Source of the DNA: Doris montereyensis
Lineage: Eukaryota > Mollusca > Gastropoda > Nudibranchia > Dorididae
Direction: 5' to 3'
Length of the DNA: 64,000 nucleotides
Assembly: GCA_037039925.1 (NCBI GenBank)
Contig: JAXRKP010000048.1
Span: forward strand, 371,001-435,000
Program-made: the position numbers and the translations under genes
Shown here: piece by piece, positions 12,094 through 24,745 of the stretch
Numbering within the stretch: position 1 is the first letter of the stretch
Layout of the letters: every line of letters begins with the position of its first letter
The notes under the pieces: model-generated
Database searches by the model: none
What the model saw: only the letters and a program-made list of their open reading frames with translations
What the model was told of the DNA's origin: nothing

Positions 12094-12500
12094 GTGTGTG
12101 TGTGTATAGATCTGACAAAACTCGTCTTACAATGAAAAGGGTTTGAACCAAGAACATAGGGAAAATGTGAGCTGAGTTCTTTACATTTTCGGTTGAAATA
12201 ACCTTTTATGAACACCCTGATGAAATTATTTTGCCTTGATAGTGCCTAAGAATGTATTTAGAAAGAAAATTTTCTTTGAAACAGAAATAATATATTTGAA
12301 CACGATTTTCTCAAAAAAGAGGTTTCCTGCATTCTTGAAATTCTTCTCCCCCCCCCCTAACTTTGTCAAAATTGGACCCATTTTCACCAAATAAAGTTTA
12401 AAAATGCTCAAAAACGCAATGGGCTAGCTATCAGTTTACGCAAAAAGCGCATACTATTCTGAAAATTTTCACATGGTTTTGTCAGATCCACACACACATT
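12094..12500. mobile_element. Possible MITE bounded by an inverted repeat
   Basis: The left end reads TGTGTGTGTGTATAGATCTG then ACAAAAC (about 12,096-12,122). The reverse complement of the right end (about 12,476-12,498) reads TGTGTGTGGATCTGACAAAA then C. The two share GATCTGACAAAAC and a (GT)n edge around about 370 bp of AT-rich non-coding DNA. No target-site duplication was resolved because the edges are GT/AC repeats. Confidence 0.35.
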
Positions 12501-14700
12501 ATTATTTTCATCACAAGGAAGAGTCACATTTTGTCAACTCAATCAATTCAGTATGAATATCATTGGAATGCACTTATATCATTTTTACGACAGAAGCTGT
12601 TTCCCGAAATGAAAATAATGATATTGGTGCTAAGTTGTGTTCTTGTCGTTTGAGGCGAATTTGCAATGTTTGAATTACTATGTTGTTACACATATATACT
12701 GATATCGAACATCATTGTCTCTTGCCAGTGTTTTTAAGATAAAAGATACATTTTCATGGTCACTTGCACTTGTCTGTACCTAAATGTGACCACGTCGGTT
12801 TGAGCCACAGTTGGTTACTCATCATATCTGAACATATGGTTTTCAAGTAAGTTAAAGTAAACAGTATTTATACACGAAAGCATATTATATCTATATCATA
12901 TTTGTTGCTGTGTGAATAACTTTGAAGCACACGAGAATTTAATTTTGTATTGTTTGTGAACATCGTTTAATCAAATTTTAATCTGATGTGAATCAGAGAG
13001 AGTAATGGATGTGAAAATTCAAATTTGTTTGAATCCGTGGGTACTGCATTGACATGTGAACATTGTAGTATAAAAAAGCAGAAGTAGGCCAAATTTACAA
13101 TGCCAACCAATCCAGTGTCCTGTGATTCCACAGAAAATGGAAAATGATCCTTTGGCGATTCAAAATTGATATAGATATACATGATGTAATGTATGTGTAT
13201 GTGTGTGTGCGTCTCTGCAGTTGAAATCACAAATTGTTTTTGACTCTGGAATAAATAAGATCATAATCTTTTCAACGTAATATTGCGATCGAATCCGTTA
13301 TTGTATATGGTGTATGGACTTAGATAGCTTGTGACTGTCACTGTTGATAAATTTGTGCTTTAATTAAATACACTCCCGTGCACACATACACACACGCATG
13401 CCCACACATTTCTCAAAGTTACACCGTAATGTAATTAAAAATTTGGCAGATTTTGCTTATATATATATCCTCTATGTCTCTTTTTCTTTTTTATGTCGCA
13501 ATTTTCTGTCTCAAAACAGTATTTCTAGCTTTATATTTAAATGATTATTATAATAAATTAGACACGTAAAAATTTTCATTGCAATATGGGTATCTGCACG
13601 GATATATATTGTTGGTGAAACTGTCTAAATGTGCAAGTCCATGTTTTATGGGATGTGAGATTTGCCTTTGAAATGATCAAAGTTCAAACACACGCTTCTT
13701 TCCTGTATTTAGTATAGGGAGTCTGTGAACCAATAGAAAAACTTCAGTTACGCACACGATCTAAACGAATATTTCAATATATGTCCCCCACCTTGCAACT
13801 CGGACCTCGTAAGTGAAGGAGCGGACTTAATTTGTTTAGATTTTTAACAAAATTCAACTTTTAACCGTTGTTCATTTTGTGCACGATTGATTTATTTCCC
13901 CCATTATAAAGACTAAAGTAGTTATTAAATTATAATCTGAATAGCAGTAGCATACTGTTTGCAGCTTTATTTGATTGATAATTTATTATTGCGTGCTTTG
14001 CTTCTCCTGAAAAAGGACGTCAGGTGGACTTACATGTTTTGACAGTTTGAGTTTTACCTACGATATGCGTACAGGTGTATAAAGGAAAGAGAAAACCATT
14101 TTCAGTCAAATTTTCAGTGTTCTTTATGAAATTAATAGACCTAATCATAATCAAAACTTTTGGTGCCTTTACATTACGTACAGAAACGAATTCAAATTGT
14201 TTCATCTCACTAATCTCACACTAGGTAAAGAAGGAAAAGAAAACACCCATAGACTGCCGTGACAAGGCAGGGGAAGATCTTGAATGAAAGAACTGAGTTG
14301 TCCACACACACACACACAGCCAATTTTTATCCTTTTCTCATTTAAGAGCTGGGGAGTATCATTGGATTTTGGGTTGGTTTTGTGGCTTCTCTTTCTTGGT
14401 GTTTTTAAATTTAATGACTTGTCCCTTTCTGATTTGTGAAAATCTGTCATAAGTTTCTTGTGTGTGTTTTTATGTAAAAAAAAGAAGTAAATAAAAATTT
14501 AAAAATTTAACCCCCCCCTAAAAAAATCAACAAACAAAAAACAAGCAAGAGAGTTATCACCACAATTCCTAATTAACTAGAAAGATAGATTATTTATATA
14601 CTTGATGTAAAAAATCTTTCATTGGAATAACAATGATAACATAACATGTTCAATTTTATTTTATGAGAGGATCACATGCGGTGCAGAGTTATAATTGATC
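12501..14700. other. Intergenic, no recognisable gene
   Basis: AT-rich unique sequence with short CA/GT runs near 13,195, 13,382 and 14,304. No exon, RNA gene or repeat family was recognised. Confidence 0.5.
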
Positions 14701-14714
14701 TACCATATTTAAGA

Positions 14715-14872
14715 TCAGCAACCTTCTCCTCCCTTTCTCCTTTACTTCTTTCTCTCTCTCTCTCTTTCTTTTCACTCCTTCACTTTTCTCCATCTTGCTA
14801 TTACCTCTTAATTCACCCTGAGATCACCGCATATGGTGCACATGGTAAACATCAATGAAACCTGGCTCTTTC
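14715..14872 (-). mobile_element. Dispersed CCATATGC/GACCTACC element, copy 3
   Basis: The plus strand reads the reverse of the element: TCACTCCTTCACTTTTCTCC, ATCTTGCTATTACCTCTTAA, TTCACCCTGAGATCACCGCA, TATGG and GTAAACATCAATGAAACC. Internal CT runs are already present in its body and the (CT)n array at 14.88-15.1 kb starts directly after its head. Confidence 0.7.
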
Positions 14873-14921
14873 AGTCTGTCTTTCTTTTTCTTCTCTGTCT
14901 GTCTACCTGTCTGTCTGTCTC

Positions 14922-14968
<47 letters not shown>

Positions 14969-15015
14969 GTGTCTCTCTCTGTGTCTGTCTCTCTCTGTCT
15001 CTGTCTCTGTCTCTG

Positions 15016-15101
<86 letters not shown>

Positions 15102-15102
15102 G
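14873..15102. repeat. (CT)n / (CTGT)n microsatellite
   Basis: Long (TC)n with CTGT and GTCTCT interruptions, abutting the minus-oriented dispersed element. The polypyrimidine strand is +. Confidence 0.95.
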
Positions 15103-15419
15103 ATGATAACTAATAATGTTAACACTTAAATAATATTGTCTTCTCCCTCCTGATCAGTGTGGTGTTTTGTTGTGTAACTTGATTAGTCTATATAAATAAA
15201 AACGTGGATGCATGCGGAATGCTGTGTGCTGTTGTACTGCAATGAACCTGTGCAGCTGTAAACACCATCTTTTCATCAATAAATAAAGTTCCCTTGTGGA
15301 CAAATCATTCTTCTTCGTTGTTTTTTTATAATTTATTTATTTAATATGTTTTAGATATTTTTTATATCGGGCGAGTGAAAAAACGCGTTCCGTATTTCGG
15401 TCGTGTTTCTTAAGTTATA

Positions 15420-16193
15420 CAGTAGTCTTTGCCAAAATGCACAGTCCCCAGGTGACAACAAAATCATGCATTTTGGCGAAAGTACATTTTGACGGAGTCA
15501 AAGGCCACGACCCATTACTATGCATTACAATTTACATTGCCATTCGTGTTCGGAAATATGTGAACTCTCTTTTTTTGTTTTGTTAGTTGTTTGTTGCTAT
15601 TTGGGGTGTCTTTGTCGTTTGTTGGTTTGCGAACAAGACTCATAGATCTGTTACATTCTACTGTCAATTAAGACTTTAACAAGGGGTGGCATGTTGAAGA
15701 CATCTGGCAAACACATGTATGTTTTCTTTTAATTGTTGACACGTGTCGTGTCATGTTGTGCAAGACCTCCATGGGTAAAAGTAAAAGTAAAAGTGAAAGT
15801 GACACTAGACCTATCGAGTCAGGAAGGGAAGGGGCAGGTATGGGTGACCAGAGCCGAGACAGCCAAGACAAGCTGCATGCTTGTCATTATTATGTATGTG
15901 TACACATGGTTAACATAGGTCACACACACACACAAACATACAGAGACCTATGCATGATGATAGATTTTGTCACTGGGACGAGGCAAGAAAAGGTTATCAA
16001 GTTTATTTTTCATATGAATTGACTCTTTAAAGGCAACAAATTGAAGACGGGCTTACAAATACCTGTTGCATTTTGGCGAAGTCAGGCTAGCCGTTGTTGC
16101 ATTTTGAGGGGGTAATTAACAATAACATTGTAAAATTCGGCAACGTGCATTATCATAATTATGATGAATCGTGCAATTTGGCGGAAACTACTG
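15420..16193. mobile_element. MITE-like element with ~25-bp terminal inverted repeats and TA flanks
   Basis: The left end is CAGTAGTCTTTGCCAAAATG then CAC (15,420-15,442). The reverse complement of the right end is CAGTAGTTTCCGCCAAATTG then CAC (16,193-16,171). The ends match at all but four positions. Both are flanked by TA (15,418-15,419 and 16,194-16,195), the target duplication of Tc1/mariner/pogo-type transposons. Subterminal GCATTTTGGCGAA motifs recur near 15,468 and 16,069 and a related GCATTTTGAGG near 16,100. No transposase frame is present, so it is non-autonomous. Confidence 0.75.
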
Positions 16194-16477
16194 TATCTTT
16201 TTTGTGTTTAAGATTTTACGATTGCAAATGTATTTTTGTACATGTATAAATATATTTTAAACTATCATGTGAGCGAAAATTGATAAAAATCCCATGCTTG
16301 AGTATTATGGTAGACAAAATTGAAAACATCCACTCAGCGAACGAAATATCCAGTTTTCACTGACGTGCAAAATCTGCTTGATAGGCAAAGGATTGCAGAT
16401 GTGTCAAATTTGTGTTTTATTGTTAGATTTTGATTTCAAAATGAGCCTTTATGTTTATGTCTGTGTATACCTGTACC

Positions 16478-16668
16478 CAGTGGCGTCTGTGGACGGGGTG
16501 GTTAGGTTGCCGGACTTGGGACCATCAGGTCCCACCCACGTTTGAATCCTACCAAAAGCTAGGTCTGACATTGTGTTCCTTGGGAAAGACACTTAACTGA
16601 CTTAACATGCACTCCCCAGTCAACCCAGGTGCAAACGGGTACAATCACTAACTTGGGAGTAAAAAAAC
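16478..16668 (+). mobile_element. tRNA-derived SINE
   Basis: The head is GGGGTGGTTAGGTTGCCGGA (box-A-like) with the box B CGTTTGAATCCT near 16,540-16,551. The body block CCTTGGGAAAGACACTTAAC and CAAACGGGTAC recall the widespread CCTTGGGCAAGGCACTTAAC-type SINE body. Confidence 0.7.
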
Positions 16669-16711
16669 TAGCGTCATGTCCAGGAGGTATTTATTATCCC
16701 CTGTTCTACTT

Positions 16712-16800
16712 CACGCTATGCACTACTATAATAACTTAACACTGCTCACAAAACACTACTATAATAACTTAACACTGCTCACAAAACACTACAAACAACT
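16712..16800 (+). repeat. Tandem repeat, ~33-bp unit, ~2.5 copies
   Basis: CACTACTATAATAACTTAAC then ACTGCTCACAAAA repeated twice, with a partial third copy. Confidence 0.85.
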
Positions 16801-17079
16801 ATATAATAAGCAACTACTGTTAATTTTTTTTATAGTGAATGTGATTAAACGAAAAGGAAGGAGGAAACAATTTTTCAAGTTCGGGGGGGGGGACGGGGGA
16901 CCCTGTGATTCAGATGTATATCTCATTATCTGCCAACCTTATCAAATGTTAAAACAGAGTCTGGCCGAGCACACTATCTTGCACAACAGCCCTTAATAAT
17001 AATATTCCATGGAAAAAATGGTAATTTAACTTGAATTTACCACGTTCAGGTAAATAAAAAAAAATAAAAAACGCCAGTC

Positions 17080-17345
17080 ATTGGCCTCTCAACTATATTT
17101 CTACAATTTCTAGCGAAGTGCAACAGTAGTTTTCCAAGCTCTGAATGGCATCTCCGGACTTTATTTTCATCCCAATCTCTCTGCCCTTAATTTAGGGTTT
17201 CTTTTTCAATTAAAACAGAGTTAGCCCTCATACATGCTTTTCAGAGTAAATACAAACTCCAATAATAAATTTAAATAACAACACCCCGTACTAGATACTT
17301 TTTGTACATGCTGGTTGGCAGTTGTGCAGAGGTAAAGTGTCTAAA
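17080..17345 (+). repeat. Interspersed repeat R, copy 1
   Basis: It shares AAAAACGCC, GTGCAACAGTAGTTTTCCAA, GCTCTGAATGGCATCTCC and GGTTGGCAGTTGTGC in the same order with 51,470-51,740. The two copies are diverged. Immediately beyond it (to about 17,600) is a decayed tRNA-like block (GTGCAGAGGTAAAGTGTCT, GAAGGTCGTACATG) that may be an old SINE. Confidence 0.55.
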
Positions 17346-17764
17346 GTGTCTGCCTCTCATTCACTCTCAACCAGAAGGTCGTACATGTATTCCAGTTACT
17401 ACAGTGTGAAGAGAGACAGGTGGGTAATATTACATTGCTTCATGGACATCACAAGACAGTAGTCTGTAGCAGGTTGCGATGCTGATGTTAATATTCATTT
17501 GCATCTATGTCGAGTGCGCAAATACGCACAGCGTCTTATTAAGTGTCCTTTCCTCTTTCCCAAAGAGCACCAACACACAGACATCTGGCCATATTGGCAG
17601 GATTGGAACCTAGTTTCGGTACCTTGATGATGTTGGCCCTAAATCTGGCTGTTTAATCCATTGGAGTAAACACCCTATGGGGCTTTCATATTGTCTTGTG
17701 TCATCACCATAATCCACTAGTGCGGCACTGGACCACCGGCCCCACGGGATGGCTTTTTTTTTCT

Positions 17765-18222
17765 GGGTGGGGGAACTTATCTTAAAACCCTTCTCTTTCT
17801 TTCTTTCTTTATCAGTATCAGTTCCCATTCTAATTCTACCTTTCGGTGTATGGGTTCAGATGCCCGAGATGATCTTTCTCCAGGATGCCCTGTCCTGGTG
17901 TTTTTCTGTTTCCTTCCAAAATGTTTAATTTCTATGCTTCAATGCCTCTTTTATATCTTCTTCCCACTTTCTCTGAGGTCTTATCTTTTGGTCTTTTACC
18001 TTGGGCTTTAACACTGTATACTGGTTTAGCTATTCTATTGTCATTCATTCTGTTTACATGCCCAAACCATCTCAATTGATTTATTTCTATCTTGGTTTTT
18101 ATGCCATCTCTTATTGTTGTATTTCTGATTTTATCTCTTTTAGTTTTCCCTACTACTCTTCTTAAATGTTTTCATTTCAGTTGCCTGTACTCTCTCTACT
18201 GTATTCTCTACTGTCTAAGGTT
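17765..18222 (-). mobile_element. 5'-truncated LINE fragment (same family as 47-49.9 kb)
   Basis: It is collinear with 47,050-47,470: TTCGGTGTATGGGTTCAGAT, GCCCGAGATGATCTTTCT, CTTTTACCTTGGGCTTTA, CATGCCCAAACCATCTCAAT, TTTTAGTTTTCCCTACTA. On the minus strand this is the RT C-terminal end plus 3'UTR, with a simple AAAGAAAGAAAG tail at the low-coordinate end. The 5' truncation point is near 18,220. Several indels break the frame. Confidence 0.8.
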
Positions 18223-18624
18223 TTTTTTTAACTTTTTGAAATAAATTTGTCTAGTAAGAATAAGAAAATAGTTCCAACAATAACAACGAACAACAAAATC
18301 AATTTTTTGACAAGTAAAGAACACATGAACTCGCGGCTTTTGCAGTACGTAGTCTTTCATTCGTAAATGACAGGTCAAACAAAGGTTAATGACATACAAT
18401 ACAGTCTGTTGGCTGAATTATGCATGAGCATGAACATATGAAACATTCTAATAATGCAGATTAATAATAATAATAATAATAATATAGTATTATGTATGAA
18501 ATGTTAAGAATGTAATTTAAAAAAGGAAGGGGGGGAGGAAGAAGGGGAGGGGTGCTGGGAGAAGGGGAGTGGGTTGGGAAATCTAGACCCATGGACAAGA
18601 ATGAAGAACATTGGAGAATCAAAG

Positions 18625-18636
18625 TAATGAAAAACA

Positions 18637-18686
<50 letters not shown>

Positions 18687-18690
18687 CATC
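18625..18690. repeat. (GA)n/(CAGA)n microsatellite
   Basis: AGAGAGAGAGAGATAGAGAG followed by ACAGACAGACAGACAG. A shorter (AAT)n run is at 18,462-18,484. Confidence 0.9.
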
Positions 18691-18899
18691 CTGGTTTTTC
18701 CAGAGTATATAAGTGTATAAGCGACACAGTTAGCAGAAAAAGGAAGAAGAAGTTAGCTAACATAGAACAAGGAAAGAAATATCTGCTGCTATTGTGAACT
18801 TGAATGTAAGGAAAAGAACACACAAACTGCCTGAGAGGAGGAGGAGGAGGAGGGGAGGTTTTAGTTTTATGCAGCAGCAGCAGCAAGTGACATCATGAA

Positions 18900-19570
18900 G
18901 AGTGTGTGGCCATGACAATTCTTTGTTCCGGCAAGTCATGCAATGCATGGTGTGTGTGGCCATGACAATTCTTTGTTCCGGCAAGTCATGCAATGCATGG
19001 TGTGTGTGGCCATGACAATTCTTTGTTCGGCAAGTCATGCAATGCATGGTGTGTGTGGCCATGACAATTCTTTGTTCGGCAAGTCATGCAATGCATGGTG
19101 TGTGGCCATGACAATTCTTTGTTCCGGCAAGTCATGCAATGCAATGCATGGTGTGTGTGGCCATGACAATTCTTTGTTCGGCAAGTCATGCAATGCATGG
19201 TGTGTGTGGCCATGACAATTCTTTGTTCGGCAAGTCATGCAATGCAATGCATGGTGTGTGTGGCCATGACAATTCTTTGTTCGGCAAGTCATGCAATGCA
19301 ATGCATGGTGTGTGTGGCCATGACAATTCTTTGTTCGGCAAGTCATGCAATGCATGGTGTGTGGCCATGACAATTCTTTGTTCCGGCAAGTCATGCAATG
19401 CAATGCATGGTGTGTGTGGCCATGACAATTCTTTGTTCGGCAAGTCATGCAATGCATGGTGTGTGTGGCCATGACAATTCTTTGTTCCGGCAAGTCATGC
19501 AATGCAATGCATGGTGTGTGGCCATGACAATTCTTTGTTCCGGCAAGTCATGCAATGCATGGTGTATGGC
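18900..19570 (+). repeat. Minisatellite, 47-56-bp unit, 13 copies
   Basis: The unit is TGTGTGGCCATGACAATTCT then TTGTTC(C)GGCAAGTCATGC and AATG(CAATG)CATGG. I count 13 full copies plus a decayed 14th near 19,567. Variants differ only by an optional C, an optional CAATG pentamer and an optional GT. Identity between units is almost perfect, implying recent expansion. Several long frames remain open on both strands, a by-product of the repeat. Confidence 0.95.
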
Positions 19571-19727
19571 CAAGCAATGGATTGCGCGATGTGACTAAAG
19601 AAAAAACCCAAACAAAAATGAAAACAAAAACAACAGCATTGATTCAGTCAGTCAAACAGCTAACTTGAACTATGGCATAGATAAATAGATAGAGATACTT
19701 TGCTCGTTTGGTTTGTTTCATTGACCG

Positions 19728-19835
19728 TTACCCCTTCCATCATATGCGGTGATCATCTTCGGATGGATTAAGAGCAAATAGTAAGATGAATATTGAAAGA
19801 AAGATGACTCAACTGTGAGTTTGAGACTACTGACT
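19728..19835 (+). mobile_element. Dispersed CCATATGC/GACCTACC element, partial copy
   Basis: GTTACCCCTTCCATCATATG then CGGTGATCATCTTCGGATGG, ATTAAGAGCAAATAGTAAGA, TGAATATTGAAAGAAAGATG. The head and middle are present and the GACCTACC tail is missing. Confidence 0.6.
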
Positions 19836-20149
19836 ACAGTCTAAAGTAGAGAAGCCCATTGGTGAAAAGAAGTAAATTAATTCATACACTACAGCCGGCT
19901 TCTCGTCTCATTCATTTCCAACACTAAAAAAGAAAAACCCCAAAACATAACCAAACAAACCTACAGCAACAGCAAGAACAGTTGAAGTACGCTAACAGGA
20001 TGACACTGATGCTGTCAAGTTTCGTCATCGTGGAGGTTTTGTTGTCGGGTTTTGTTGCTGCGGTCTTTTTCTTCAATTTTGTTAAATTTTTGTTTGTTCC
20101 AAACGCATTGAAAGTTAGGAAACTGGAAGATATAGGTAGCTCTGACGGA

Positions 20150-20400
20150 CAGCTGACTCTGGTTGTCAACGAGTGTCAAGTCAACGCTAGCTGTCAATGA
20201 GGGTAATCATTGACTTTCAGTCAGTGTCAAGACAATTGCTGGCTGTCAATGAGTGTCAAGTCAACGCTAGCTGTCAATGAGTGTCAACACTGGCTGTCAA
20301 TGAGTGTAGAGTTGACGTTGGCTGTCAATGAGTGTCAACACTGGCTGTCAATGAGTGTAGAGTTGACGCTGGCTGTCAATGAGTGTCAAGTCAACGACGT
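20150..20400 (+). repeat. Minisatellite with GCTGTCAATGAGTGT core, ~7 copies
   Basis: The core CTGTCAATGAGTGT recurs about seven times, separated alternately by CAAGTCAACGCTAG, CAACACTGG and AGAGTTGACG(C/T)TGG spacers. This gives a higher-order period of about 52 bp. It keeps a + frame open from about 20,210 to 20,446. Confidence 0.85.
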
Positions 20401-22010
20401 GATAACAAAAGAATGTGAGTTGCTTTTTGTTTCTTTTTCTCCTTGACTTGTCTTATTTTGGCCACACAGGTAGTAGGGGTTTAGAGGGTGTGAAATAAAA
20501 GACAGGTTGGAGCAGGGCAGGGGGCGGACAAGGAGACAAGAATGGAGTCCAGCTGATTCCAGGAATTGATTGTATTCAAAATTAAAAACAGAAGAGGAAA
20601 AAAAGTCAAATCCATTCGCGAAGGAATAGGAGGATACTAAAAAAAATTGGAGCAATTTTTTAAAAGTATTTTAAAAATTAAATTAAACAATATCTACACA
20701 AAAAACAGCGCTCTAACAGTAACATGTAATAACAGTGAAAAGAAATTCTTATTTGATGAAACTATGGGGATGAATGGAAAAAGAAAAAAATGAAACTTAA
20801 AAAAGAAAACAAACCAAAAAAATATTTAAAAGTAATATTTCATATGACCACATCTAGGTAATGTAAAAACATTTACAAATTTGAGGCAAACATTTGCATA
20901 TAACCTAGTCATATTAATCAAATATGATTTTTATAGATCATTGTAAAAATATTATAGACAGCAACAGCAATATTTGCCATTTAAAACGTTGATGTGTGGC
21001 CTCACATAAAGTACCACAGAGTTACAGTCTCACCTCCCTCCCCAAGTTGTCTTGGGTCCCTTCAATGGGCCTCCAAGAAACAAAAAAGAAAAAAGATTAC
21101 ATAATATTAAATTGGTTAATGTTTTTCACATCAAGGAAGTCAATAGCTTTGTGAATCGGTACTTTTGAAATAAATCTCCTCATTTGTTATTCATTTATGT
21201 GAATATCATCCGAGCTGAGTTGATTTCAAGACCCTTGAACGAAACTTGACAGAAATAGTGTCCTCTTTTCTTTCTTACATTTAAAAAAAAGGCCTCTTGC
21301 ACTTCTAGAAGGGTCAGATCAACAAAGCAGTTTGGTACTAAATGAAAATTCTCCCTGCACCCATCTTAAAGGCCATAGTCTAGCAAATCTTTGGACATGT
21401 AGTAGTAATGTACAGACCAAAGCGATAAATTGTTCTTTTTCCTGCCAACTGAATTATTCACTAGACACCAACGTTAGGCTCATTTCCAGCGTGATAAATT
21501 CGTTTTGGTTTTTCTCGTGTGCCTAATTAGTGGAATTCCTCAATATAGCTTTCTTTCAATTCATGTACTCATCTAGCCATTGTTACTAGCCTACAGTCGA
21601 TTGAATTGACTATGACCGAACAAAGACAAATTGAAATTTGTCCCGATCCTAGTTTTAATTTTCCAACAGGGTGAATGGAAATGACGGAACATTTTCTTAA
21701 GCTCAGGTCTAATCAACCGAAATGTTTTTGTCCATAAAATAACTTTCCTGGTCTTTTTCACTGTGCCCACATCAACCCTTCATGAAATCTGTACTTGTTT
21801 AAATAATTTGAAGAATTTATGGCCGTCCGGCGTTAGTCGTGATCACTATCCATCTTATTTCCATTATAGAATGATGAAAAAGAAATAAAAGAAGAAATAA
21901 AAGGAGGTGAAGAAAGTAAATGAAGGAGGAGACAGCCATGCGCTGGCATATCTTGTAGTAACAAATAAAATCAAGAAAAGAAAAGGACTTCATCTCATGC
22001 TTCTTTTCTC
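20401..22010. other. Intergenic, no recognisable gene
   Basis: AT-rich unique sequence. No exon, RNA gene or repeat family was recognised. Confidence 0.5.
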
Positions 22011-22017
22011 ACAGTAG

Positions 22018-22065
22018 GTAAACACTGTCCACCATGGCAGTGATCTCAGGGTCTTCAAGTTTAAG
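22018..22065 (+). mobile_element. Dispersed element, head-only fragment
   Basis: AACACTGTCCACCATGGCAG then TGATCTCAGGG matches the head of the element (CCACCATATGCGGTGATCTC). Nothing of the tail follows. Confidence 0.4.
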
Positions 22066-22771
22066 GTGCAAATTGGGGAGGGGGGGGGAGAGAGCTGATT
22101 GCATAAACTTCTTTTATCCTTGGTGTTATGAAGGTGTTGACAAATCATGGTATGAAAACTCATCATCTAATAGTCAGCTGATTTATGATCGAGATCCTTC
22201 TGACACGACCGAATTTTAAAAAATTTAAAATGGGGTGGGGTAGGTAGGGTGGAGGGATTCTAATCCCAGGATAATGGGGGGGGGGGGGGGGGCACTTTCT
22301 CTCCCCTCTTAGAATATAGCTATAACTCTTCGTACAGCTTAAAAAGTAAAGAAAGGGGGGGGGGGGGGGTGTAACAGACCAGAGAACAAAATAAAAATAA
22401 AAATCGCCTGGCGTGAAATGTTGAAGATGGTTGGTTTGATGGTTGGTTGGTCTGTCTGTCTTGTCAAGAGATTGAAACCAGGAAGAACTCTTCATCAACT
22501 TTCAGCCCCTTTATCATTCCGTTTTGTTCCAAACTATTATCATTATTACTATTACTATTATTATTATTATTATCAACTTGTGAGCCTTTGGTTAATCATT
22601 TTCAGCGAGCCTTTACTGAATGGGCATTTTGAAGTCAACAAAACCCTTGATGATATACAAATTTCTACCAGTCACGATTTACATCACAAAAAGTGGAGGG
22701 ACGAGGAAGAGAAGATGGTTGTTGCAGTGGTGGCGGAAGCATTCAACACAAAACCAATTTTTAATAAAAAA

Positions 22772-22865
<94 letters not shown>

Positions 22866-23560
22866 TGACAAAAACTAAACTTCACATGGATTAGTTTTTG
22901 TTTTTTTTGGGGTTGGTTTTTTTGTGTTTTTTGTCGATATTTTTCTAAAACCTTTCTCCATTCACATCACATCATGACGGTATGAACAAACCTACTAATA
23001 GTAATGGTAATAATTATAACAGTAATAATAATGATGATAATAATAATAATAATAATAATGATTATGTTTTAAAAAACAAACAAACATCACCACAATACAA
23101 AGAATGAATCATCAATACTATTGTCAGCGAGGTTATATAATATAAGCCTGATAATGAGCGAAAACAAAAACAAAAAAAACAAAAAAAACCCAACACAAAA
23201 CAGCAAAGAAAGGCTCATGATGAAACCTGTATCAGCCTGCTCGGGGACAGAAGGGTGATACGCGGTTTGTTTAAAAAACGTTAGTAATGACCCACGACAA
23301 CAGACAGACAAAACCAACGACTAATGTTTGTTATCATTAATTAAATATAAATGTATCACAGAAAACTGAATGTGAACTAGCTCCTGATGAAAAGAAGACA
23401 TACAAACAGAGGGATTTTATTTCTTGATTTTTTTTGTTTGTTTTTGTTTTAAAGTTCTGATATTAAAAACGGGAGCATAAGGCCAGCTATTTTACACTGC
23501 CTTTAACACCCCCCCCCCCCCCCCCGTCATGCCCAACTCTATTCCGTTAAAGCAATTAAA
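22066..23560. repeat. Low-complexity region: G-runs, (ATT)n and (AAT)n
   Basis: Holds G-runs near 22,080, 22,277 and 22,359, (TTA)n near 22,535-22,575, and an (AAT)n array of about 85 bp at 22,778-22,864. A second (AAT) run is at 23,020-23,060 and a C-run at 23,511-23,526. No gene was recognised. Confidence 0.8.
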
Positions 23561-23844
23561 CAAAAAAATTAATATGGCTAAAAAAAAAGCTGTGATATGC
23601 AATGAGGTAAGACGGTGAAAAAGATGAAACAAAGAGCTTGAAGGAGAATAAAGTAACAAGACACATCTAGAAATAAGAAGTGTGTGATGAGCTAAGTAAG
23701 CAAAATTATGAGGAGAAAATGTTGGTTCTTACTGTTGAACCAAAACTTTTAACATGAAACAATTTTTAAAAATTAAATAAAATCTTTAAAAAAAAAACCA
23801 ACAAAAAAAACACCCCAAAAAAACCTGAAAAACACGAAACATAA

Positions 23845-23846
<2 letters not shown>

Positions 23847-23878
<32 letters not shown>
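23847..23878. repeat. (GT)n microsatellite
   Basis: About 15 GT dinucleotides. Confidence 0.9.
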
Positions 23879-23879
<1 letters not shown>

Positions 23880-24045
23880 CTGGAATGTTTGTGTGCAACA
23901 CCATGGCACAGAGACCAGAAAAGTGGCAAGTGATTGCACTGACCGCCTTTCATCGGCAAGAGCTCTAAAGGATACGTACAAACTGATGCGATGGAAAAGT
24001 TGAAGTCCTCTCTATCAAAATAATATTTTGTGTGCAACTCTTTCC

Positions 24046-24240
<195 letters not shown>

Positions 24241-24639
24241 AATCAAGATTCCAGATTTCATTTTCCTCCCCCATATTTTACAACATGAAATAGAAATCCC
24301 TTATCTCTAACATAGAGGCAGAGAAAATTCTTAACCATAGCAGATAAAAAAATTTTAAAAACCATATCTATATATATCTATATCCAACCACATAAACAAA
24401 AAATAAATCCCACAAAACCAGTGCATATCTACAGGGTGGTTAGCACAACCAGTCAACTGTTTTTGTAGGAGGGAAACCCCCAGAGAAAAAGTAACTAACA
24501 ACTGAAAAAAAGGAGAAAAAACCCCAATCATAGCAAAAGGCCAAATTATATATAGTACTGTTATTGTTTTACTATGGAAGGGTGGCCAGAAATAGAAAAG
24601 AAAAGAAAAAAGGCAATGTGAGAGACACTGAGAGTGTGT

Positions 24640-24692
24640 GCGTGAGTGTGAGTGAGTGAGAGAGAGGGATGGAGAGGAAAAGAGAGAGAAAA

Positions 24693-24731
<39 letters not shown>

Positions 24732-24745
24732 TAGATAGAGGGGAA
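24640..24745. repeat. (GAGT)n/(GA)n/(GACA)n microsatellite
   Basis: Ends with nine or so ACAG tetramers and GATA steps. Confidence 0.9.

Noticed and set aside
19035..19502. 155-codon minus frame and several partners
   Set aside because: It lies wholly inside the 13-copy minisatellite. Frames are open on both strands because of the repeat unit.
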